Of a stretch of DNA of 64,000 nucleotides, positions 35,668-45,816 are shown one piece after another. The notes under the pieces were generated by a model. It saw nothing but the letters and a program-made list of their open reading frames with translations. It was not told where the DNA came from and ran no database searches. Position 1 is the first letter of the stretch; each line of letters begins with the position of its first letter. The translations under genes were made by a program, and so were the position numbers. The DNA comes from Benincasa hispida (Eukaryota; Streptophyta; Magnoliopsida; Cucurbitales; Cucurbitaceae), in assembly GCF_009727055.1 (NCBI RefSeq), contig NC_052357.1:85329380-85393379 (forward strand), in the 5' to 3' direction.

Positions 35668-38448
35668 ATATTTCTCTTTCACATGTACATGCACAAAATA
35701 AAATATCAACTATTGCTTTTGTATAAAAAAAAACTCAACTTTCAACAAACACAAAAGTGACGAATTGTTTAATAAATAACCTCTCAACAAAGTACATTAT
35801 TTAATCTATACATTGAGTTTTGAAGTCTAAAGATCGAGAACTAAGGGTCAGGTAAGCCATGTTTAAGCAAGTCAACCTGCAAAATAGAATAAAAGGCGAT
35901 AACATGAAATTTCAAAATATATAAATAAGTGTTAAAATACAACAACGTAATCCAACCTAAGAAAAGTTCAATAATAATGGTTACAAAATGCAAATTCTAG
36001 CAACTATGTAACAATTCCAAAAGAGTTTCAAGGCCTTAATACCTATCAAAACGTCCAAACATCGTTAACTTTGTTGGACAGTGGCTCTAAACCCTTGAAA
36101 TCTTTGAATTGAACATTAAAAATTGAAAATAACTCAATTATTAGATCAATACTTCAATGGTAACAAAGAACTATTAATACTAACCTCCAAACTTACCAAA
36201 ACCTTGCCAAAATCGGTCTCAAACCTATTAAACAGTAACTCAACTCCTTCCAACACTTCAAAATCAATCTCATCATCAAACATTCAAACAAGCAAATCAT
36301 TACAGAAGATGCTACATTAAAACCCAAATCACAAATTCATTCAAATACTGTTGGATCGATATGGCAACCCTAGAGGGGGGTGAATAGGGTTTAATTAAAC
36401 TTTTTTTTTAAATTAACAAAATTAAACTAATTAATACACTTTTTATAAATAATAATAAAAATTCAAATTATGCAACAAATAAGATGATAAAAAAATATGA
36501 TAATTTAATTATATCAAATTTTAGCAAATGAATAAGAACAAACTAAAACATACAATAAATTGCTTAAATTAATTGCAAAAATAAAAAAGTAAGAGTTAGA
36601 GAAGAAGACACCGTAATTTTTATAATGGTTCGGTCAAACTCGACCTACTCCACTCCCCAAGCGCTCTTGGAAATTTGAATAAAATATTTTCGACTCTTTC
36701 CACGGATTAGAGCCCAACTGTTTCACGGGTTCAAGAGCAAACCCGATCCTTTCCACAGTTTAGGATCAAACCATTACAAATGTTAGAATTTTTTAAGAAC
36801 ACAATACAACTCTCACTAGAGTGGATTAACAAGTTTAAGCACTCAACAAGTTTATCCTCACAATATAATAACACTCTCTCAAGAATAAGATGAAAAGAAA
36901 AATTGGGAACTTAGAGAGAGCAACAATGGAACTTTTGAGTTTTGGAGGATTATGAAATGTAAAATTTGTTGATTTAAAATTTGGAGAGGAAGATGGTTTA
37001 TATAAAGATGGAAAATTTTTTAGAAACCACAATTAATTTGGACTATTGGATTTTGGANATATTTCTCTTTCACATGTACATGCACAAAATAAAATATCAA
37101 CTATTGCTTTTGTATAAAAAAAAACTCAACTTTCAACAAACACAAAAGTGACGAATTGTTTAATAAATAACCTCTCAACAAAGTACATTATTTAATCTAT
37201 ACATTGAGTTTTGAAGTCTAAAGATCGAGAACTAAGGGTCAGGTAAGCCATGTTTAAGCAAGTCAACCTGCAAAATAGAATAAAAGGCGATAACATGAAA
37301 TTTCAAAATATATAAATAAGTGTTAAAATACAACAACGTAATCCAACCTAAGAAAAGTTCAATAATAATGGTTACAAAATGCAAATTCTAGCAACTATGT
37401 AACAATTCCAAAAGAGTTTCAAGGCCTTAATACCTATCAAAACGTCCAAACATCGTTAACTTTGTTGGACAGTGGCTCTAAACCCTTGAAATCTTTGAAT
37501 TGAACATTAAAAATTGAAAATAACTCAATTATTAGATCAATACTTCAATGGTAACAAAGAACTATTAATACTAACCTCCAAACTTACCAAAACCTTGCCA
37601 AAATCGGTCTCAAACCTATTAAACAGTAACTCAACTCCTTCCAACACTTCAAAATCAATCTCATCATCAAACATTCAAACAAGCAAATCATTACAGAAGA
37701 TGCTACATTAAAACCCAAATCACAAATTCATTCAAATACTGTTGGATCGATATGGCAACCCTAGAGGGGGGTGAATAGGGTTTAATTAAACTTTTTTTTT
37801 AAATTAACAAAATTAAACTAATTAATACACTTTTTATAAATAATAATAAAAATTCAAATTATGCAACAAATAAGATGATAAAAAAATATGATAATTTAAT
37901 TATATCAAATTTTAGCAAATGAATAAGAACAAACTAAAACATACAATAAATTGCTTAAATTAATTGCAAAAATAAAAAAGTAAGAGTTAGAGAAGAAGAC
38001 ACCGTAATTTTTATAATGGTTCGGTCAAACTCGACCTACTCCACTCCCCAAGCGCTCTTGGAAATTTGAATAAAATATTTTCGACTCTTTCCACGGATTA
38101 GAGCCCAACTGTTTCACGGGTTCAAGAGCAAACCCGATCCTTTCCACAGTTTAGGATCAAACCATTACAAATGTTAGAATTTTTTAAGAACACAATACAA
38201 CTCTCACTAGAGTGGATTAACAAGTTTAAGCACTCAACAAGTTTATCCTCACAATATAATAACACTCTCTCAAGAATAAGATGAAAAGAAAAATTGGGAA
38301 CTTAGAGAGAGCAACAATGGAACTTTTGAGTTTTGGAGGATTATGAAATGTAAAATTTGTTGATTTAAAATTTGGAGAGGAAGATGGTTTATATAAAGAT
38401 GGAAAATTTTTTAGAAACCACAATTAATTTGGACTATTGGATTTTGGA
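35668..38448. repeat. Identical 1390-bp direct duplication around a single N (assembly artefact)
   Basis: 35668-37057 and 37059-38448 appear identical base for base (constant offset 1391), separated by one N at 37058. The open frames at 36123-36320 and 36835-37032 recur unchanged at 37514-37711 and 38226-38423. This is the pattern left when two overlapping contigs are abutted without merging. Treat one copy as false. Confidence 0.9.
35821..36344 (-). pseudogene. Exon-like remnants inside the CACTA
   Basis: On the minus strand a plausible acceptor (CTATTTTGCAG at about 35880) precedes a short open stretch ending in LLKHGLPDP and a stop. Upstream stretches at 36060-36320 look exon-like but have no continuous frame. 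It may be the tail of a lost transposon gene or a captured host gene. It recurs in the false duplicate (37212-37735). No family was recognised. Confidence 0.3.
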
Positions 38449-39118
38449 AAAGAAAAATCAATGGTGGGGATTTTAAATTAAACTAGTCGTTAGATACAAA
38501 CAAAATATAATATTAAATTCTTTTTCTTTTGAAATTCATTTCTTTTTAAAATTAATCAAAAAAATAAAAAAGCATACCATGTGTCAAAAACTAGCCGTTA
38601 GACACAAACATAAACTAATATTAAATTCATTTTCCTTTTAATTCATTTTCTTTTTAAAGTCAATCCAAAAATAAAAAACATACCATGTATAAAAAAACTA
38701 GTCGTTAGACACAAACATAAAATAATATTAAATTTATTTTCCTTTTAAATTTCTTTTTAATTTCAATTTTTTATTTTAAATCAATCCAAAAATCAAAAGT
38801 TCATTATATGTTATCTCTTAATGATCCATCATTCAATTAATATGCTACCACATGTCTATATGCAGATGGTCTAGTTATGCCACGTCATCTACCAAGGTAT
38901 TATATCTATAGACTTGTTTCTGTCATATCGTCTTCGTTTTTAGCTCTGATTTGAGTGATTCAAGAAGTGTTGGAATCATTGTTCCAAGCTCTACGCTATG
39001 GACATATTAACACACTAAGATTTTCAGTAATTAAAAATTGAGTTTGTTATCATCAAAACATTGATTAATTAATTAATTAAAATTAATTAATTTGAGATTA
39101 AGGGCCAAAAAGCCAACA
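36350..39118 (-). repeat. Copia solo LTR-C in the CACTA (true extent 37741-39118)
   Basis: On the minus strand it opens TGTTGGCTTTTTGGCCCTTA at 39118 and closes CATATCGATCCAACA at 36350 (again at 37741 in the duplicate). It is flanked by AATAC (345-349 of the 36-kb block, and 39119-39123). Corrected for the artefact it is 1378 bp. No internal domains are attached. Confidence 0.85.
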
Positions 39119-39123
39119 AATAC

Positions 39124-39660
39124 ATCCAAAACACTTACTCGAAGTGTTTGCTCAAATCGATGATTCACTCGAGCCTCGTTCAACTTTTCTGAAAAGAAAA
39201 CAAAAGAGGAACAAGAACACTCATACAATAATTTATTTGTCCAGTCCTTACCCAAAACAAGCTACAACCTGAATTTATGACCCAAACATAATGGGTTTTT
39301 ATCAGAACTAACCCAAAATCAAACAATAATTAAGATTATGCATATAAACCCACAAAATTACCAAACCTTACCCAAAACAAGGATTGGGGGTGTTCGATTA
39401 CAGATCTGGGCGGGGCTGAAGGCGTTCGGCTACAGATCTGGGCAGCGCTGAAGCCTCGTGAACGACGTGCACAGTTGGCTGGCTGGTCCGATTGAGCAGA
39501 CGGTGAGGGAGCTGAGCAGACGACGAGGGAGAAGGGTGGCACGGCTAAGTAGACGATGGAATGCAAAACTCAATAACAACGGCGTGAATGGAGGCGAGGG
39601 GAGAATAAAGGCTGACGACGGCTAGGGCTCTTAGCGCACGGAAGAAGAAAAAAAATTGGG
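39124..39660 (-). pseudogene. Gene-like 5' exon region within the CACTA
   Basis: In contrast to its AT-rich surroundings, 39390-39620 is GC-rich. On the minus strand it reads like a plant 5' UTR or first exon (CTAGCCGTCGTCAGCC, then a Ser/Pro/Cys-rich frame at 39566-39336). It is followed by donor-like GGGTAAGG sites near 39368 and 39245, and an acceptor TTTTCTTTTCAG (39185-39196) before AAAAGTTGAACGAGG. It could be the promoter-proximal exon of a deleted transposase gene or a captured host gene fragment. The product is not recognised. Confidence 0.4.
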
Positions 39661-39829
39661 GGGAAGGGGAAGGTCGTGAGTGAGATGGTGAAGAAGGAGA
39701 GAAATAGTTTTTAATTTGAGAGGGAAATGAAAATGGGAGAGGGAATATTATTTTATTTGATAATTTTGGTTAGAGGGAAACCAAAATTGAGAGAAAAATG
39801 AAAATGGGAGATGGAGGGAAGCAAAAAAC

Positions 39830-40690
39830 AATCTCTACACGATCGCTGAGTAAAGTAAAGGAGGGGAGAAAATTTTTTTAATTTGAGAGGGAAATGAAAA
39901 TAGTAAACTCTCTATACGATCGCTAAGCAACACTAGACGATCGCCCACAAACACCTCGCAATCACTTACCCAGAACTACATGATCGTTTACAAAACATTA
40001 CACGATCGCTTACCAGTTTCTATATGATCGCCTACGAAATGCTACACGATCGCTGAACTCTGCTACACGATTGCTGAGTAACACTAGACGATCACCCATA
40101 AACACCATGCAATCGCTTACTCGGAACTACACAATCGCTTATAAAAACATCACACGATTGCTTAATAGTTTTTATACGATCACTACCAAATGCTACACGA
40201 TCGCTGAACTCTGCTACACGATTGCTGAGTAACACTAGACGATCACCCATAAACACCATGCAATCGCTTACTCGGAACTACACAATCGCTTATAAAAACA
40301 TCACACGATTGCTTAATAGTTTTTATACGATCACTACCAAATGCTACACGATCGCTGAACTCTGCTACACGATTGCTGAGTAACACTAGACGATCACCCA
40401 TAAACACCATGCAATCGCTTACTCGGAACTACACAATCGCTTATAAAAACATCACACGATTGCTTAATAGTTTTTATACGATCACTACCAAATGCTACAC
40501 GATCGCTGAGTAACACTAGACAATTGCCCACAAATACCCCACGATCGCTTACCCGGAACTACACGATCACTTACCAGTTTCTATACGATCGCCTACCAAA
40601 TGCTACACGATCACTAAGCTCTATTACACGATCACTTTGCTCTGTTATACAATCGCCTAGTAGAAGTAGACGATGAACGACACATAATTG
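39830..40690. repeat. ACGATCG-motif array 2, with 151-bp tandem repeats
   Basis: A motif of the type ACACGATCGCTTAC recurs roughly every 25 bp, with about ten exact CGATCG cores. Within it, a 151-bp unit beginning TGCTACACGATCGCTGAACT repeats at 40040, 40191 and 40342 with a partial fourth from 40493, so short motifs are nested in a longer tandem unit. Non-coding. Confidence 0.9.
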
Positions 40691-40895
40691 AAGGCCTATC
40701 AAATATCCGAAATATTCCGTTAATCTCCTCTTTTTTAACCCTTTTACTTGACACGAAAAAAATGTCAAGTAAAAACTTCTTATACTTGACATGAAAATTG
40801 TGTCAAGCAAAGGTTTGCGTGAAAATATCCGAAATATTCCATCAATCTCCGCTTTTTTAACCCTTTTACTTGGCATAAAAAGAATATCAAGTAAG

Positions 40896-42671
40896 TGTTG
40901 GGTTTTATGTCCTAAAACTCATGGTTTGTAAACATTAGAACTTATTCTAAGAATTCGATAAAGTTGTTGTTGAACATATTATTTTTTAGAAATCTAATAA
41001 ACCTAAGTCCTTTGACTATTATATGAGTACTTGAACTTTATGTAGAGACATACAAGTGGATCAGGTTCGAGTAAATAGTCAAAATGATCTATAGTATATG
41101 AATAAGGTTGGGTACTTTATTCTGGTAACACTATTGGATGCGGCCTACTCTGTAATTGTTACAAAGAGTTGTAAAGTGCTACATACGAAGTGATCCTAAT
41201 TCGTGCATGTTGAGACCTGAGGAATGGGGGTGTCTTGTGCAAATGAGTTTTGTGCAAGATCGAACAACGAAACTTGTCACTCTTACTTTATAACGTTGTT
41301 TACTGTTTAAAACTGACTATTTCGAATCAATGGTCTAGGTAACTTAACCTTAATCCTGAGCTAATTGTGAACTTCTGTTTGTTCGGGATTATCCTTTGAT
41401 CTGCAAACGGTGAAAGTAGACCAATTGCCTCTGCTCAATAAGCTTACCATTTTGAGGTTAAGACCGGATGAATAGCTGGGAACATATGGTGCAAGAGGGA
41501 ATTCACTCCTACCCAGTTAGGGTTAGTAGAGAGGTTGTTCCCTTCAAGTGCTGATTCTGGGTCTTGAACAAGAGGCCTCACCCTCTCATTGGCTTGAGAG
41601 GGATTCAATTTGATGATTGGATCAAAATCAATTATTCATTAGGGGATCAGTGGAACTTAAGAAACAAGAGGTAATTTCAGGGATAAAACAGAGATTCGAC
41701 CCAACCATTATTACGAGCAACCTGTGAAGGGTTAACTTACTAATCATGGTTATATCGAATGGACGTAATATATCTACAATGAGGGGAGTTCAACTATGGG
41801 ATTTAGTAGAATTACCCATTAGTTAATGAATAGGGGTTAGATTGGTCTAATGAGTTTAATCGATTAACCTTGGATGGTTGGAGGCCATGATCTGTAGGTC
41901 CGCGAGGTCCCTCTACTAACTCGTAAATGGGTACGCTTTACGGTAGCTTGAGAAATTAATTTGAAACATTCAAATTAAACGAAACAAGAGAATAAGTATT
42001 TAAATATGATTTAAATATATGAAGATGATTATTGTGCAAAAATTAATATTTGATATTTAATTAATTAAAATTTTAAATTAATTTAATAAAATCTTTTTTT
42101 GAATGAAAATGATTTAAATTCATTTTATATTTAAATAAAAAAATGGAAAATTTGTTTGCATGGTTGCACAAAATGGAAAAAGAGTTTTCTCCATTATCAT
42201 CATTTTTATGCTCACACGCAAACCATGATCTTCTCTACTTTGATTCTCCAAGCATGAGTTGCAAGCCATGCACTCCATCACTTTTCATGTTCATCTAAAT
42301 ATATAAAGAAGATTGGAGTTGTTGGAGAGGAGGGGAATACAGAATTCGGAGAGAAAAATAGTGGAGAAGAAGAAACTGTCTTCTTAAATTTACTGCTGTA
42401 AGCTTTCCTTGTTTCTTCACATCTACAAGCTATTCTTGAGTCCCACAACTTTGCCTAAAGCTCCAAGAGCATAGTAGGGAGGCTTTGAGGTGATTCACAT
42501 TGATATCAAGTGAAGACAGTAGCTGAACAAACGTTTTCTTGGAGAGTTCATCAAATGTATGTTCTGAAAACCCATTTTTTATGAAGAGCATGCTTTAGTT
42601 TTTGCCAAAATTAGTGCATTAGAATACTTATGGATCCTTGATACTTTCGCTGCATGTTGATAAATCTAACA
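40896..42671 (+). repeat. 5' LTR of copia D
   Basis: 1776 bp, TGTTGGGTTTTATG...AAATCTAACA. It is the same family as LTR-B, in the opposite orientation. The last 620 bp are repeated at 45218-45816. Confidence 0.9.
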
Positions 42672-42673
42672 AT

Positions 42674-42685
42674 TGGTATCAGAGC
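42674..42685 (+). promoter_or_regulatory. Primer-binding site (initiator tRNA-Met type)
   Basis: TGGTATCAGAGC lies two bases after the LTR end. This is the classic complement of the plant initiator-Met tRNA 3' end. Confidence 0.9.
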
Positions 42686-42979
42686 ATCTTTTAAGCTTTC
42701 AATTCGGTCTAATTTTGGCAAGGTGGGTGTTTTTTCATGAGATATATGAAACTGTTGCACTGTTATGATTTTCTCTATTTTGGCATTTTAATTCTCTTTA
42801 ATTTCTTGATTAAATTTATAATTATCTCTTATTTGATGAACATTGATGTGTTAGCAAGAGTCTGGAATTTATTTGGAGTCATTAGAGTTGAAATTAAGAT
42901 GTAATTGAAGAAACAAGCGAAGGAGGTCGAGCTGCTGTTCCAAAGTTTTCAGCTTCTGCTTAAATCTGTTGCTGAGGTC

Positions 42980-43600
42980 CAGTTGTTAAACGATCGTTTA
43001 GCTCCATACATTACACGATGAGAAGAAAAGCTAGACAATCGTTTAGTAATATGTGTTGGTCGTTGTGATGTTGAACGACTAAACGATCGTGTTACCTGCG
43101 GGAGCTAAGCGATGTGTTCATTTGCTATACGATAGCATTACGCGATTCGTTTAGTTTTGTCATGGGAACTAGACGATACGTTGATTTTTCTAAAATGATG
43201 GCACTATAGATTGTTTAACAATGATGCACGTTAACGATGCGAGAAGTGTACACGATAGACTGAGCGAACGTTTGTCGCAGAACTAAGCGATCGTGTAGAT
43301 AAATGCTATGCATGCGATGATGTTCTATACGATGGAGCTAAAATGATCGTTTAGCTGCGGATATAAACATGACTTGAATGCACTAGGCGATGGTGTTATG
43401 TGATCGTTTAGTACTATGCGATGGAGCTAAACGATTGTACTGCGATGGAACTAAACGATCGTCTAATCCTATGCGATAGAGCTAAACGATCGTCTAACTT
43501 CCAGCAAACACTATGCGATCGTGTACTTCCTCTCAACCCAAGGCAACGATGCTAGACGATTACCTCCAGGCGTTACACGATCGGCCTTAGCAGTATATTG
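42980..43600. repeat. ACGATCG-motif cluster 3 in the leader of copia D
   Basis: Seven exact CGATCG cores and many one-base variants, often in CTAAACGATCGTTTAG-like palindromes, spread through the untranslated leader. Spacing is irregular, unlike the array in the CACTA. Confidence 0.8.
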
Positions 43601-44935
43601 AGGTTGGACCGAGAGCAACCGATTCGATCGGTTTACTCAAGGTTCAATCCGGTTCAGCCTCAAATGGTTGTGGTTGGTCCGGTTCAGACTCGTCCAGCCT
43701 GATTCAAGTTGTTTTGGGTTCGGTTTGGAGTAGTTCAAGCGGTTCAAAGACGGTTATGAAGCTGTTTTTAATAGTTAGTTATCTGTTTGTTTGTTTATAC
43801 CAAAACGAAAACCATAACAGTTAGTATTTAATTGTTTATGTAGGACATGTATGTGATAGTTAAATTTGTATATGTATACAGTATGCCATGTAGATTTAAA
43901 ATCCCACCGTAGGAAGCATGATACATGCATTAAAAGTATGTTATAAAATGTTATAATATATAGTATGCATGTTAGTGTTATGTTTAATATAATAGTTATA
44001 TTAGATATTGAATTAAGTTGACGGTCTATGGAACACCTCCTATCTGGGGATTATAGCCGAATAATTGAGCGTTGGTAACCGGTTTTATGAGCATTCGTGA
44101 ACGATGTGAGGTAATAAAATGGTTTATCACCTAGACATTGTAGGTTAAACCAATTACAAGAGTTATATTTGGATAAACTACTTAGATTTAGGTTGTATGA
44201 AATTAACCGTCTTGCCTAAATAAAATACCCAAACATTTTGAACACTTCAGTGGGAGAATAAAAGTTATTAGCTCTTACGTCCTCAAGAGTTCACACCGTG
44301 AGATCCATGCACGTCTTGTCGATTTTACCTCGACTGCTCCATACGGAAAGTGTTTGCATGGGTCAATAATAAGGTGAATGGGAGAAGTCGTTCATAGTAA
44401 GTGGGTGAAGGAAATGTGTCAATATTGTCCTACGGTCTTCTCCATTAGTTTGAACCATGAGATTCTTATGTTGCGCCTACTGTCGTTTTTCATGCGGCAC
44501 TAGCTAACTGTTAATCGTGACGATCTCTACGGAAGGTTGTAACATAGGATTCGGAACAACCTAGGCTTCAGTAAAATAAATAGGGTCTTATAGTTCCATC
44601 TTGGGTATTGTCTTCTATTTCAGAGGCATACTCATACCGTTCTATAAGATATGAAAATAGCAGGTCTACACTTACAAGACTTACTAAGTGTTATTAATGA
44701 TCTTGACCGAAAATGATAACTAAATGACTATCGGAATATGAGTTATTCTGGAGATAGTATTTGGTCAAGAACTGTCTTGCTTTTGTGAAGGAATTCTTGA
44801 CTGCCCCGCGGTAGCATTTGGTCTAAATCACTTAAGTATCGTTGTAAAAATAATGATTATGGGTATATTATCACTTTGCTAAAACTTGATTGGATTTAAA
44901 AGCAATTTACTCATAATTTTTTTTATAATTTCAGA
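43601..44935 (+). other. Remainder of copia D leader, no gene seen
   Basis: An unusually long leader before gag. Immediately upstream of the gag ATG is TTTTATAATTTCAG, which resembles a splice acceptor, so part of the leader may be an intron. No donor could be assigned. Confidence 0.4.
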
Positions 44936-45217
44936 ATGACGAGTTCTATATACAATTGTTAGCTTCAGACAAACTGATTGGGGATAATTATGTGAATTGG
45001 AAATCAAATTTGAATACAATACTCACGATAGACGATTTGAGATTTGTCTTAACGGAGGAATGTCCTCCCATTCCTAGCTCAAATACCAACCAACTATTCG
45101 AGAAATGTTTGATAAATAGATCAGGGCTAATGATAAAGCCCGTGCTTATATTCTCGCCAGCCTGTCTGACGTTTTGACAAAAAAACACGAGGGTATGAAC
45201 ACTGCCAAAGAGATTAT
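44936..45217 (+). pseudogene. Copia D gag N-terminus, frameshifted and truncated
   Basis: The ATG at 44936 opens MTSS, then a 1-base slip shifts the frame. The gag signature continues in another frame (LLASDKLIGDNYVNWKSNLN, then LRFVLTEECPP), slips again, and ends in a KARAYILASLSDVL-like stretch and NTAKEIM. There the sequence switches to LTR interior. About 90 residues of a normally several-hundred-residue gag remain. Confidence 0.8.
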
Positions 45218-45816
45218 GAAATTAATTTAATAAAATCAATTTTTGAATGAAAACGATTTAAATTCATTTTATATTTAAATAAAAAAATGGAAAAATGTTT
45301 TGCATGGTTGCACAAAATGGAAAAAGAGTTTTCTCCATTATCATCATTTTTATGCTCACACGCAAACCATGATCTTTTCTACTTTGATTCTCCAAGCATG
45401 AGTTGCAAACCATGCACTCCATCACTTTTCATGTTCATCTAAATATATAAAGAAGATTGGAGTTGTTGGAGAGGAGGGGAATACATAATTCGGAGAGAAA
45501 AATAGTGGAGAAGAAGAAACTGTCTTCTTAAATTTACTGCTGTGAGCTTTCCTTGTTTCTTCACATCTACAAGCTATTCTTGAGTCCCACAACTTTGCCT
45601 AAAGCTCCAAGAGCATAGTAGGGAGGCTTTGAGGTGGTTCACATTGATATCAAGTGAAGACATCATCTGAACATACGTTTTCTTGGAGAGTTCATCAAAG
45701 GTATGTTCTGAAAGCCCATTTTTTATGAAGAGTATGCTTTAGTTTTTGCCAAAATTAGTGTATTAGAATGCTTATGAATCTTTGATACTTCCGGTGCATG
45801 TTGTTTAACTCTAACT
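45218..45816 (+). repeat. 3' LTR of copia D, 3' portion only
   Basis: Repeats 42063-42671 with few differences. It ends CTCTAACT where CTAACA is expected, and is followed by the TSD GTAAG. Confidence 0.85.

Larger units (their letters stand above)
40896..45816 (+). mobile_element. Copia element D, internally deleted
   Basis: It is flanked by GTAAG on both sides (40891-40895 and 45817-45821) and sits in a CACTA subterminal repeat. Order: full 5' LTR, tRNA-Met-type primer site, 2.2 kb leader, gag start, then an abrupt join to the 3' part of the 3' LTR. Most of gag, all of pol, the polypurine tract and the 5' part of the 3' LTR are gone. Confidence 0.88.

Noticed and set aside
36123..37711. Two identical 65-codon frames as a tandem gene pair
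   Set aside because: They are the same sequence in the artefactual duplication around the N at 37058, and the Ser/Asn/Lys-rich frame is low complexity.
35668..38448. A genuine recent 1.39 kb tandem duplication
   Set aside because: Identity appears complete, the joint is a single N, and both other Ns in the window also sit at repeated ends. A contig-overlap artefact is simpler.
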